This document shows, piece by piece, positions 56,401 through 64,000 of a DNA stretch of 64,000 nucleotides. The DNA comes from Pseudoalteromonas luteoviolacea (GTDB lineage Bacteria > Pseudomonadota > Gammaproteobacteria > Enterobacterales > Alteromonadaceae), in contig NZ_MAUJ01000002.1 of the NCBI RefSeq assembly GCF_001696455.1, forward strand, positions 186,001 through 250,000, given 5' to 3'. The translations under genes and the position numbers were made by a program. A model generated the notes under the pieces. It was not told the DNA's origin, did not search any database, and worked only from the letters and a program-made list of their open reading frames with translations. Positions within the stretch are counted from its first letter, which is position 1. Every line of letters begins with the position of its first letter.

Positions 56401-57465
56401 TTTATACACCGCATCCATTGCGTGTGTACCTCTGTTAGCAGATAAAGCGTAAATTATATTATTATCAGACGGTGCCACAGCAATCGTCGTACGCCCTTGG
56501 TTTGCTCCAGCAATTACCTGCGCCCAGTTAGCGCCTGCGTCTGTACTACGGTGCACACCGCCTGTATTGAAAGAGCCACAAGCAGTCAATAATACATCCA
56601 CGCCAGACTGATTTAATACGGTAAGATCTGTACACCCTACCGAAGCACCTTGAGGCACGAAAGCAGAGGTCCATGTAACCCCGCTATCGGTTGACTTTTG
56701 AACGCCAGTTCTGGTTGCCGCATACATGGTATTGGCATCATTTTTACTAAACGCGATTTTGTTTATGTACTGAAAGTCGCCATTACTGGCCGTACTAGAA
56801 ATCTGTTCCCAAGTAACGCCAGCATCCGAAGATTTAAATATCCCATCGCCACGAAGCGCATCAAAATTGAAAAAGCCCTCCCCTGTTCCTGCATAAATAA
56901 TGTCTGCATTGCTAGGATCAAAAGTCAATGTTGTTACTGCTAGATTGGTTGCAAGATCACTTAACGGTTGCCAAGATGCGCCAGCATCCGTTGTCTTCCA
57001 AACGCCACCAGCAACGCCCGCTGTATACATTATGTCGTGATTAGTCGGGTGTATGATAAGCGTCCTTGTACGCCCACCTATATTACCGGGGCCAAGCTCT
57101 TGCCAATCACCAAGTTCTTGATTCTGCCCATCGGGCGCATTTAACTGAGGTTGATAGTCAAATAAAACGGTGTTTTCGGCAATCGAGTAATGCGGCATAT
57201 TTTTTATTTGAGCAAGCGCAGCAGAGTACTTTTCCGTAGGCAAAGAAGAAGCGCCAATGGGTAATCTTTGCTGTACGTAAAATTCATGTGCCTCTTTTGG
57301 TTTGTCGTACCTTTTTGGCGCCTGTGACTTACTAGCCGCTTTCTTCGCTAGAAATTCCGCTTTCATTTCATACGGAGTTTCTTGAGTATAATTGTCATAG
57401 GCTAGATATGTTGCGCCGCCGAGCGCGATTGCCACAGCAAGACTTACGGGGTGGAGAAGTGTCAT
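53416..57465 (-). CDS. Large secreted BNR/VPS10-like repeat protein with cadherin-like repeats and GlyGly-CTERM-like tail
   Basis: 1349 residues from the ATG at 57465; the frame is open further up but with no family sense. A hydrophobic N-terminal segment (TLLHPVSLAVAIALGGATYL) acts as signal. Residues about 120-790 hold BNR/sortilin-type beta-propeller repeats (DPSNADIIYAGTGEG, WKTTDAGASWQ). Then comes an Ig/cadherin-like region and, from about 1015 to 1320, three tandem cadherin-like repeats of about 100 residues with acidic linkers. The end SGSFGFLALLSLPLALLRRR resembles the GlyGly-CTERM signal used by rhombosortase for surface anchoring. Function unknown; adhesion or glycan/peptide binding is likely. 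Confidence 0.85.
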   Translation of the reverse strand: MTLLHPVSLAVAIALGGATYLAYDNYTQETPYEMKAEFLAKKAASKSQAPKRYDKPKEAHEFYVQQRLPIGASSLPTEKYSAALAQIKNMPHYSIAENTVLFDYQPQLNAPDGQNQELGDWQELGPGNIGGRTRTLIIHPTNHDIMYTAGVAGGVWKTTDAGASWQPLSDLATNLAVTTLTFDPSNADIIYAGTGEGFFNFDALRGDGIFKSSDAGVTWEQISSTASNGDFQYINKIAFSKNDANTMYAATRTGVQKSTDSGVTWTSAFVPQGASVGCTDLTVLNQSGVDVLLTACGSFNTGGVHRSTDAGANWAQVIAGANQGRTTIAVAPSDNNIIYALSANRGTHAMDAVYKSTDMGATWATTVTQDTADSFTKLLLSNTVFGLFDQCFGGTAQFFNQGWYDNIIAVDPVNPDVVWTGGIDVFRSDDGGQSFVPTSVWWFDPTNPQYAHADQHEIVFHPDYNGTTNTTMFVGNDGGIQRTDNALSGRLTLAEVCGNAAADPAQRVSWSTLNNGYAVTQFYHGTVKPNGESYFGGTQDNGTLSGQDGGFNNWIEILGGDGGWTAIDPTNPNVMFAENTGLSIQKSTDGGQSFSGATNGISGDNGFPFITRFEMAPSNPQVLWIGGNQLWRTSNQAESWSAASGALNGSVYSIGIAPNTESAVAAGTNGGTIYVSYSADQADTQTQWVEATPEAGATVSSLAFDPNDNQIIYATLSNFDVTHVWKTTDGGQNWQAMDNGLPNVPAMTIAVDPVNSQRLFVGTDLGVFVSVDGGMNWMADGSGLANTNIAKLAIKDSELFAFTHGRSTYKVGIKSDTNRSLEVSEDTDLMLSDVLVNEFGQAYDSIEIVQTSENGMLLSGDQVLEVGSQVLQADFANVKYKPNENFNGDDAFTFRGTTNTPTDTPNNDGVANQHTIDIKVAAVNDAPMIQQLEDLTLYIDELVEIDFKEHIEDVDNDQLMISLEPSVPGMSFIDGVLSGRPFTEFTQQMTLMVSDGELEATQSFRLDINEPPKRAPSIDEGQMFEIQENNDEGASVGMLEFSDPDPDVSPVDGFMILDEVPFMIDEKGEIFATAELDYEMQSEFSFFVRAIDTMGNSSEYTEVKVSVSNDPADDDVVDPVIDEGQVFEVVENSEIGTVIGMLKFADSDDSPVESFEVLGNVPFEINTSGGVTVSDNIDFETHEYFEFAVKAIGSKGNSSDYTKVKVMVIDDPNDQGADNQDPVIPTGQVFEILENAALGTIVGRLEFFDPDPDTTPVKEFFVIGNAPFNIEPNGDIVVRGNLDFEFQSVIKFGVRAQDTDGNTSEYTEVTVNLIDVRGNDDDDNDGDSGSFGFLALLSLPLALLRRRKR

Positions 57466-57702
57466 TGGTTTTATCCCTTTTTTTGTAACAAATTGCTGTC
57501 CTATCAGGTTAACAAGATAAGCGATAAACATTACTACAGGTGCTAAACCACAGAGTTCAAAACATACCGATTTACATAGCGTCAAAATTGTTTGAATCTT
57601 CACACGAACACATTTAACATCTTTCATAACGATAGGCATCCGAGCAAAGTGTAGTAACAAATACCAATTAATCCACGGTTAAGACAATGTTTATGGAGAT
57701 AT

Positions 57703-59535
57703 ATGATTGAATTATTGGAGTTAGCAGTCGCGTCAAACAACATTGAAGTTGTAGAGGTATATGCTGGGAAGAACTTGCTAAAAGAAGAGATATTCAAAGA
57801 TTCTACTGTAGAAACACTACCTCCAAGCACATTTAGTTCATCAAATACAAACATTGCCGACCAATTAGAGCGATTCCCGGGCCTTCACAAATCTGGTCAA
57901 GGGGGCTTATTCCAAAGTTATAGCATTCGTGGTCTAGGTGGATGGCGGATCAAAACGCACGTTGATGGTATTCCTATTATCACAGACAGAAGAGCGGGTA
58001 ACTCGGCTTCGTTTTTGCCTCCTTCGCTAGTATCATTTTACGAGGTTAAAAAAGGAGCTGCTTCCATGATGCATGGCTCTGGCGCGATTGGAGGAGTCAT
58101 AAACCTTACAACTAATAAACCAGAGCAATCAACGCTTAGCCTCATGCAACAAATACCAAATAGCGCTTCGAGCTTTTCCATTGGTAGTGGCGGCATCTCT
58201 AATTCGCTTTTGGTCAGTTATCGTCAGGCTAATAATCAAGAATCGGCCTCCGGGGTGCCTTTAAATACTGGTTATAAACAGCTCGCTACGTCGCTTTACC
58301 ATCAAGGTAGTTTGCCCGGAGGGCTTGATTACAACATTAGTTGGCTGCCTTCATTGGGTAAAGATATTGGAAAAAGCAGCGCTAAGTACCCGTCCTCACA
58401 AATTGCCATTTACCCAAAAGATGACCACAGTCTATTTCAAGCCACATTAAACTCAGATAGGTGGTTATTCAGAGTCTTTCACCACTACCAAAATTGGGAC
58501 AGCCTTGTAGAGCGCATAGGAGAGCGAAAAAACCTAACGAGCTACCAGTCTCATACATATGGTAGCAATGTGTACTCAAGTAAACATACACAAAGCGCAT
58601 CGTGGCGCTATGGAGTCGACTGGTTAGCGCGAGACGGAATAAAGATTTCTGACCGAGAAACATCCAATGATTCAACGGTGCAAGGTCAATTATTAATAAA
58701 TGGCAGAACATTGAATGTCGCTCCTTTTATCAGTACCGCCTTCTCGCTTTCTGATGCCAAACTGAATTTGGGCGCCCGGTATGATTACTTCGAAGCGAAA
58801 AATGACAAGAAAAACAGGTCAGATAATTACCTGTCTTACCAAAGTTCAATAGAGAAAAAATTTCAAAATCATTTTTTAAAAGCTGAATATGGAACTTCGT
58901 TTAGGTTTCCTGCAATGACAGAGCTTTATTTTAATGGTGTCACCCCTCGCGGAAACACGCTTGGTAATCAACACCTTAAACCTGAAGAAAGCAGGACGCT
59001 AGAATTACATTATATTTATACCCATGCCTCTTTTTCAGGCCGGTTCAATGTATATCAAAGTACCTTAAATAATTTTATTGAACGAACAAAATTGGAAAAT
59101 GGCGATAGAACATATAACAATTTAGAACAGGTCAACTTGAAGGGATATGAATTCACATTAGAGTTTAAGCCCACACCTGAACAAAGCGTCAAATGGCTTG
59201 TCGCCAAGCAACAAGCGAAACAAAGTAATGGCAATCATGTACAGGGAATAGCACCGCTAAAAATGAGTGTAATTCATCGTTTTAACTGGCACGAGTTAGA
59301 GCTATCAAGTGAAATATCTCATCACTTTAACAAGCATCAGGTTGGCTCAGGAGAACAAGTATTACCGAGTTCAACGATGGTGAATGCCTATGCGAGGTGG
59401 CAAATTACAGATAACCTCCGTAGTACATTGAGGTTAGAAAACGTATTCAATACTGAGTATAGAACCACAGCAGATGAAGACGCGCCATTCGTTCCTCAAC
59501 GTCAGCTCTCTTTACAATTCGATTGGCATATCTAG
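57703..59535 (+). CDS. TonB-dependent outer-membrane receptor lacking a visible signal peptide
   Basis: 610 residues with a TonB-box-like start (NIEVVEVYAG), plug domain (IADQLERFPGLHKSGQGGLF, later YEVKKGAASMMHGSGAIGG) and a C-terminal beta-barrel ending in an aromatic residue region (LENVFNTEYR, LSLQFDWHI). The ATG at 57703 has GGAG five bases ahead, but the first 14 residues (MIELLELAVASNNI) are no signal peptide and the upstream frame closes at 57655 without one. Either the 5' end was lost or changed, or export needs another start. Ligand unknown (iron chelate or other). Ends in a CTAG shared with the opposite gene. Confidence 0.83.
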   Translation: MIELLELAVASNNIEVVEVYAGKNLLKEEIFKDSTVETLPPSTFSSSNTNIADQLERFPGLHKSGQGGLFQSYSIRGLGGWRIKTHVDGIPIITDRRAGNSASFLPPSLVSFYEVKKGAASMMHGSGAIGGVINLTTNKPEQSTLSLMQQIPNSASSFSIGSGGISNSLLVSYRQANNQESASGVPLNTGYKQLATSLYHQGSLPGGLDYNISWLPSLGKDIGKSSAKYPSSQIAIYPKDDHSLFQATLNSDRWLFRVFHHYQNWDSLVERIGERKNLTSYQSHTYGSNVYSSKHTQSASWRYGVDWLARDGIKISDRETSNDSTVQGQLLINGRTLNVAPFISTAFSLSDAKLNLGARYDYFEAKNDKKNRSDNYLSYQSSIEKKFQNHFLKAEYGTSFRFPAMTELYFNGVTPRGNTLGNQHLKPEESRTLELHYIYTHASFSGRFNVYQSTLNNFIERTKLENGDRTYNNLEQVNLKGYEFTLEFKPTPEQSVKWLVAKQQAKQSNGNHVQGIAPLKMSVIHRFNWHELELSSEISHHFNKHQVGSGEQVLPSSTMVNAYARWQITDNLRSTLRLENVFNTEYRTTADEDAPFVPQRQLSLQFDWHI

Positions 59536-59921
59536 CGCCCGAATAACAAGTCCCAGACGCTCGGCGGCTCATGTAATTTATGGTACTCCATACGAAGCTC
59601 GTCTATTTGTTTGAGTCTTAACTTCGCAGATGCCAGATCATTATCGCCAACCAACTGCTTTGCTTGCATTGCAAGTTTGATTGTTTGGTCTAGGCCTTTT
59701 AGAGACTCAATCGCTTTGTCTTGTTGAAACTTTTGCTTTTTGGCTAGTTCTACTAGCTCAATAAAAGCGTCAATATGCACTGACATTTCAATAGGAGCTT
59801 GTGACTTTATGGCGAGTTTATATTCGTGGCCCATCTTTTTCATGATTTGATTTAAATCTTGTACTTCATCGCTATGAGCAAAACCAGACAATAAAAGTGC
59901 TAGAATAAATATAAACTTCAT
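59532..59921 (-). CDS. Cytochrome b562-like periplasmic protein
   Basis: A 129-residue protein with signal peptide (KFIFILALLLSGFAHS) and a four-helix-bundle part. Heme ligands of b562 seem present: Met in LNQIMKKMGHEY near the mature start and His in RMEYHKLHEPP near the end, the latter like RNAYHQKY of E. coli. Electron transfer in the periplasm is likely; partner unknown. Its TAG stop overlaps the TAG of the TonB receptor in CTAG. Confidence 0.75.
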   Translation of the reverse strand: MKFIFILALLLSGFAHSDEVQDLNQIMKKMGHEYKLAIKSQAPIEMSVHIDAFIELVELAKKQKFQQDKAIESLKGLDQTIKLAMQAKQLVGDNDLASAKLRLKQIDELRMEYHKLHEPPSVWDLLFGR

Positions 59922-59958
59922 AACCCCCCCTTCTTAGATTGCGCTAGTATATATAAAT

Positions 59959-61080
59959 ATGCAAACTGCACAAGAACAACCGTGTGTAAAGGGCGTTTAC
60001 ATTTTGAAAATTTATAATTATTTATATTTGTTTGTATTCAGTATGTTTTATTTGCTCCTTGGTGTATTGAGCATGAGTACTTATGCCTCTCAACCGCTGA
60101 AAGTAACATTCGTCAACCCAGGTTTTAACAATGACAACCCAACTGGCAATTTTTGGTTTAACGTTTCAAATATAATGAATGCCGTCGCGGAAGACACAGA
60201 CATTGAATTAACCACGTTGTTTGCTGAGCGCAATCATATTCTTATGAAAGAACTCACCAAGCAAGCACTAGAGTCTGATGCACAGTACCTTATACTCGTT
60301 GATGAAAAACGTGTGATCACTGAAGTGCTTTTATCGTCTGATAAACCCCACCCAAATATTCTTTTTTTGCTAAACAGCCCTAATAAACTTGCACTAGAAA
60401 GACTTGCTGCCAAGGGCTTTGGTATCAAAGCATCGATTTTACCAGACAACTACCAAGCTGGCACAATGCTCGCCAGAGAGCTAGTACACAAAGCAAACCA
60501 ACGCAACTCGAATAAACACACTCATTCTATGCTCGCATTTTTGGGTGACATTGCAACCAATGCCGCAACGGAGAGAGAACAGGGGTTACTCAGTTATACA
60601 AATAGAGCCTCCAATGTCACGCTGGTCGATAAAATAGATGCACAGTGGTCAAAACAACGTGCTTTAGAATTATCTCGAGGGCTACTTCGCCGCTACAGAA
60701 GTGTAGACTTGGTATGGTGTGCTAATGATGCAATTGCTTTTGGTGTTAGCCAAGCTGCTGTCGAGCTTGGAATAAGAGATAAGCTACAAATTGGGGGCGT
60801 AAACTGGGACAACGAGCATGATTCAAAATTGGATGTGTCCATAGGTGGACATGTTTTATTGGGCGGTTACTTACTTATCGAGTTAAAAAAATTACAGCTT
60901 GGGCTAGTGAAATATATTGGCACACAAAAGATAGCCATCTTTCGACCTTATAAACAAGAATTTGCCCCTATCTACAAAGCAATTCATGAAGATAGACTTC
61001 GTCGCGTAGACTTTTCTCAATTCATCAATGATAAAAAAGATTACAATATTATGACTATCAATGACGAATTAAATTTCTAA
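59959..61080 (+). CDS. Second orphan periplasmic binding protein
   Basis: A 373-residue protein of the Peripla_BP_4 fold, related to the one at 15463-16566: both have a W-S-K pair before the cleft (AQWSKQRALELSRGLL), W-x-A-x-D (VWCANDAIAFG) and an SIGGHVLLGG stretch. The signal peptide KIYNYLYLFVFSMFYLLLGV ends at TYAS; a TTG at 60004 preceded by AAGGG may be the true start, placing it at the N-terminus. No ABC permease or ATPase nearby. Perhaps a sensor for a two-component or cyclic-di-GMP protein elsewhere. Confidence 0.8.
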   Translation: MQTAQEQPCVKGVYILKIYNYLYLFVFSMFYLLLGVLSMSTYASQPLKVTFVNPGFNNDNPTGNFWFNVSNIMNAVAEDTDIELTTLFAERNHILMKELTKQALESDAQYLILVDEKRVITEVLLSSDKPHPNILFLLNSPNKLALERLAAKGFGIKASILPDNYQAGTMLARELVHKANQRNSNKHTHSMLAFLGDIATNAATEREQGLLSYTNRASNVTLVDKIDAQWSKQRALELSRGLLRRYRSVDLVWCANDAIAFGVSQAAVELGIRDKLQIGGVNWDNEHDSKLDVSIGGHVLLGGYLLIELKKLQLGLVKYIGTQKIAIFRPYKQEFAPIYKAIHEDRLRRVDFSQFINDKKDYNIMTINDELNF

Positions 61081-61205
61081 TCTTTTAATCCAACCAAAAA
61101 ACAAATTCAATTCAACGGCCAATAAATAACCAAATATTTAATCTAAATTAAACTTATGTTATAAATACATTAATCACACCGTAAAATTGAATATTTTTCA
61201 CGCGG

Positions 61206-61234
61206 TTGACACTGAGAAGAATACCTGTTTTAGT
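61206..61234 (+). promoter_or_regulatory. Promoter of the secreted protease
   Basis: -35 TTGACA (61206-61211) matches the consensus in full; after 17 nt comes -10 TTTAGT (61229-61234), four of six. The start codon is 37 nt further on. Confidence 0.6.
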
Positions 61235-61270
61235 TAATTTGGTTAACAACATGTAACTAGGACAAACAAG

Positions 61271-62920
61271 ATGAAACACAACTTTCTAACAAGCACTAAA
61301 TGTACTTTACTTGCCCTTGGCGTTGCGTCTGCGCTTGGCACTGCCACAGCACACGCGTCTAATACCGAGCGTATGATTGTTACTTTGAAAAGCGAATCTA
61401 TGGCGAACACATTGCCTGTTGCGATGTCTACAGCTGAAATTTCTGAGTTCAAAGCACAATCACTATCGCTGTTTGCAAATGATTTAAATACGACTGCAAT
61501 CAAAACTCTACCAAATATCAATGCAGTTGTAATGGAAGTAACGCCTGAGCAGTTGGCAGAGCTTGAGAAAAACGGTGATGTAGAAACAGTTGAGGTGGAT
61601 CCAAAGCGTTACGTTCCTGAAGTAATTGAAGCGGGCATTTCACCACTTGCTGAATCTACTCCTTATGGTATCAACATGGTACAGGCTAAGCTTGTAAGCG
61701 ACGCAGCGGCTGCTAATCGCAAAGTTTGTATCATGGATACAGGTTATCATCGTGCACACGAAGATTTAGTGAGTGCAGGCGTAACAGGTGATGATGGTTA
61801 TGGCTCCAATGATACTGGTCTTTGGTACAATGATGGTAATGGTCATGGTACACACGTTGCGGGCACAATCGCGGCGCTAGGTGGAAACGGAACTGGCGTT
61901 GTGGGTGTTAACCCATCGGGTAACCTTGGCCTTCATATTGTTAAAGTTTTCAATGACTCTGGTCGCTGGGCTTATGGTTCGGACCTAATCGAAGCCATTA
62001 ATCAGTGTGAAGCTGCAGGATCTCACATCACAAGCATGAGCTTAGGTGGCAGTGGCAGCTCAACAGCAGAGCGTAATGCTTTCGATCAAAGTTATCAGCG
62101 CGGTATGCTGCATATTGCAGCTGCAGGTAACGGCGGCAACAGTGCACTAAGCTACCCAGCATCATACAACAATGTTGTATCTGTTGCGGCAGTTGATAGC
62201 TCAGAAAACAAAGCGTCATTCTCGCAATATAACAGCCAAGTTGAAATTGCAGGTCCTGGTGTAGGCGTAAACTCGACGTGGAACAACGGTAGCTACAGAA
62301 GCATCAGTGGTACATCAATGGCAACGCCTCACGTGTCAGGTGTAGCAGCACTAGTTTGGAGTAACTTCCCACAATGTTCAAACGCAGATATCCGTGCAGC
62401 GCTTAATGCAACAGCTAAAGACAAAGGTGCTGCGGGCCGTGATACGTCATACGGTTACGGTATTGTTCAAGCAAAAGCAGCTTATGACTACTTAGCACAA
62501 GGTTGTGGCGGCGGTGACCCAGTTCCTGTTGCAAACTTTAGCTTCACGACTCAAGGTTTGAAAGCAACATTCACAAACTCTTCAACAGTAGGTTCTTATA
62601 ACTGGACGTTTGGTGATGGAAACTCTAGTACACAAGGCTCGCCAAGTCACACATACGCGCAAGCAGGTACTTACGATGTAACACTTAAAGTTACTAATTC
62701 TGCTGGGGACTTTGACAGCATCGTTAAGCAAGTAACTGTTGACGACGTTGTAACACCGCCGGGTTGTAGTGGCCTATCAGCTTGGAGCGCTTCAACGTTC
62801 TATCGTGTCGGTGACAAAGTATCTTACAACGGATACGAATACCACTCAATCTGGTGGTCACGAGGTGCACGTCCAGATGTATTCTCTAATGTTTGGAGAA
62901 AAGTAGCTAAGTGTAACTAA
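61271..62920 (+). CDS. Secreted subtilisin-like protease with PKD and CBM5/12 domains
   Basis: 549 residues: signal peptide (1-29, ending AHAS), an inhibitor-I9 propeptide, a S8 peptidase domain with Asp156 (CIMDTGYHR), His192 (GHGTHVAGT) and Ser349 (GTSMATPHVSG), a PKD domain (about 418-490) and a C-terminal chitin-binding CBM5/12 module (about 499-545, STFYRVGDKVSYNGYEYHSI and WWSRG). Such proteases degrade extracellular protein on chitin or similar particles. A strong -35 and moderate -10 lie upstream. The stop codon directly abuts the stop of the opposite gene. Confidence 0.94.
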   Translation: MKHNFLTSTKCTLLALGVASALGTATAHASNTERMIVTLKSESMANTLPVAMSTAEISEFKAQSLSLFANDLNTTAIKTLPNINAVVMEVTPEQLAELEKNGDVETVEVDPKRYVPEVIEAGISPLAESTPYGINMVQAKLVSDAAAANRKVCIMDTGYHRAHEDLVSAGVTGDDGYGSNDTGLWYNDGNGHGTHVAGTIAALGGNGTGVVGVNPSGNLGLHIVKVFNDSGRWAYGSDLIEAINQCEAAGSHITSMSLGGSGSSTAERNAFDQSYQRGMLHIAAAGNGGNSALSYPASYNNVVSVAAVDSSENKASFSQYNSQVEIAGPGVGVNSTWNNGSYRSISGTSMATPHVSGVAALVWSNFPQCSNADIRAALNATAKDKGAAGRDTSYGYGIVQAKAAYDYLAQGCGGGDPVPVANFSFTTQGLKATFTNSSTVGSYNWTFGDGNSSTQGSPSHTYAQAGTYDVTLKVTNSAGDFDSIVKQVTVDDVVTPPGCSGLSAWSASTFYRVGDKVSYNGYEYHSIWWSRGARPDVFSNVWRKVAKCN

Positions 62921-63739
62921 TCACATAGAAAATAATACACTCGTTACTAATATAACCCCAATGCAGGACCACTGTGTTGGGGTTAGTTTTTCTTGAAACA
63001 GATATACCCCAATCAAGCCAGCACCGATAATGCCAATAGCCCGCTTTAGTGCTTCCAAAATACCCGGCTGTATTTCGAGTAATGCGATAAATTGAAATGT
63101 AACAGCAAGGGAAAAACAAGCTGCAGCACTCAGCCACAGCCACATATATTGCGTAATTTTTGCTAGACACAGTTTGGGACGAAACAGCAGACCGTTAAAA
63201 ACGAGTACCACTAGCGTAATATAAACAATGTGAAATTCTATTGAGCTCAGCTTGAGTGCCTGTTTATCAAATACGATGCAACAACCCCAACAGATAGCAG
63301 TCAGTAATATATAACCACTACCAGGCTCCAAAAAAGTCAGCTTCCCGCCCTGTAAAATAAATGAGGCACTTACCAAAATAGCGATCGCCAAAAGCTCGAG
63401 TCCCCCCAATGACTCACCGAGCCAAAACCAAGCGAAAACACCTGAAATTACGGGAGTTAAACAGAGCATAGGCAGCATAACCGCCACTTTGCCAATCGCT
63501 AATGCACGAATAAAACTGACGCTGCCAATGCCAGCTAACAATCCGCTGATTGTTGCAGGATAAAAGTACTGAATTGTAGGTATAGATCTATCTTCGAAAA
63601 GCCAATAAATGAAGTAGCACGGCAATACTAAGGCACTGAAGACGACCGACATTAAAGGCGCTGAAAAAAAAGCAGCTAGGCGCTTACGAGTGTAATCGAA
63701 CCCAACCCAAAATAAAGCACTAACAAGAGCAAACTCCAT
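62921..63739 (-). CDS. EamA-family (DMT) transporter
   Basis: A 272-residue inner-membrane protein with about ten hydrophobic helices in two EamA repeats; the second repeat has LEALKRAIGIIGAGLIGVYL and LTPTQWSCIGVILVTSVLF. Drug/metabolite efflux or uptake is usual for the family; the substrate is unknown. It ends exactly where the protease gene ends. The upstream partner on the same strand stops 7 nt before its ATG, so they may be one operon. Confidence 0.87.
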   Translation of the reverse strand: MEFALVSALFWVGFDYTRKRLAAFFSAPLMSVVFSALVLPCYFIYWLFEDRSIPTIQYFYPATISGLLAGIGSVSFIRALAIGKVAVMLPMLCLTPVISGVFAWFWLGESLGGLELLAIAILVSASFILQGGKLTFLEPGSGYILLTAICWGCCIVFDKQALKLSSIEFHIVYITLVVLVFNGLLFRPKLCLAKITQYMWLWLSAAACFSLAVTFQFIALLEIQPGILEALKRAIGIIGAGLIGVYLFQEKLTPTQWSCIGVILVTSVLFSM

Positions 63740-63746
63740 GAATGGT

Positions 63747-64000
63747 TCATCGCCTCTTAATTAACATGTGAGCAGACTGCGCCTTCATATAATCGTTGAT
63801 TTTTGGGTGCTCTGGCTTCCAACCAGCTAAAAAACGGTGAAAATCGACCCATACTAACGGCCACAAGGCTCGCCAATCATTTTCGACGTCTTTTCCTACT
63901 ATGGCACTTTGATTTCTATTCAATTGTGTCGTTAGCGCTTGAAAGTATTTGTCTAATAATAATTCGCAATGCTTTTCCAAACCTTCACTGTCTAGCACGG
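63747..64000 (-). CDS. C-terminal part of a phosphotransferase-like protein, cut by window
   Basis: The frame is open to the window end with 84 codons visible. It contains LWPLVWVDFHRFLAGWKPEH followed by PKINDYM, which resembles the C-terminus of aminoglycoside-phosphotransferase/choline-kinase-like (CHK/DUF1679-type) proteins. No catalytic motif lies in the visible part, so the call is tentative. EamA follows by 7 nt. Confidence 0.5.
   Translation of the reverse strand, partial: VLDSEGLEKHCELLLDKYFQALTTQLNRNQSAIVGKDVENDWRALWPLVWVDFHRFLAGWKPEHPKINDYMKAQSAHMLIKRR

Noticed and set aside
57466..57660. 65-residue N-terminal extension of the BNR protein
   Set aside because: No family similarity, and the ATG at 57465 gives a normal signal sequence.

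Overview
The window looks like chromosomal DNA of a marine gammaproteobacterium of the order Alteromonadales, most like Pseudoalteromonas. This is inferred from gene content (ECF sigma/ChrR photooxidative cluster, AbgT carrier, ast genes, secreted S8 protease with PKD and chitin-binding domains, GlyGly-CTERM-like tail) and from modest GC; no rRNA or marker gene is present to prove it. No tRNA, rRNA, insertion sequence, prophage or CRISPR array was seen.

Layout. 1-8.3 kb (minus): a tightly coupled stress operon reading sigma factor, ChrR-type zinc anti-sigma factor, YbgA (DUF523/DUF1722), photolyase, SnoaL-like protein, short-chain dehydrogenase, FAD oxidoreductase, DUF1365, cyclopropane fatty acid synthase and a DUF2878 membrane protein cut by the window edge. 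8.3-15.4 kb: a LON-domain protein, an alkyltransferase-like protein, a LysR regulator divergent from an RND efflux pair, and rluF. 15.4-18.9 kb: a coupled trio of EAL-HDOD protein, DUF418 membrane protein and periplasmic sugar-binding-like protein. 19-31 kb: a complete glycogen operon (CBM48 protein, malQ, glgB, glgX, glgP, glgC, glgA), divergent from a GGDEF-EAL protein. 33-37 kb: Lrp-family regulator, astC/argD, astA and a DUF1338 protein, with no astD. 37-42.4 kb: AraC regulator, PPK2 and DUF2252 operon, RNase Z, a cysteine hydrolase and small proteins. 42.5-45 kb: a Sel1-like protein, a small membrane protein and a gene-poor stretch of about 1.1 kb. 45-53 kb: AbgT carrier, glutathione transferase, AFG1/ZapE-like ATPase, RhlE-type helicase, a plant-type DHDPS and the zinc-free ribosomal protein pair L31B/L36B. 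53-64 kb: a large BNR/cadherin surface protein, a TonB receptor without a visible signal peptide, cytochrome b562-like protein, a second orphan binding protein, the secreted protease, an EamA transporter and a truncated phosphotransferase.

How genes work together. The sigma/ChrR pair probably controls the downstream membrane-lipid and DNA-repair genes in response to singlet oxygen. The glycogen operon holds synthesis (glgC, glgA, glgB) and breakdown (glgP, glgX, malQ) together and has cyclic-di-GMP-type genes on both sides. The two orphan periplasmic binding proteins are clear relatives of each other and have no ABC permease nearby, so they may be sensors. Many start codons had to be moved from the longest open frame on the basis of Shine-Dalgarno sequences and coupling overlaps; this is stated entry by entry.
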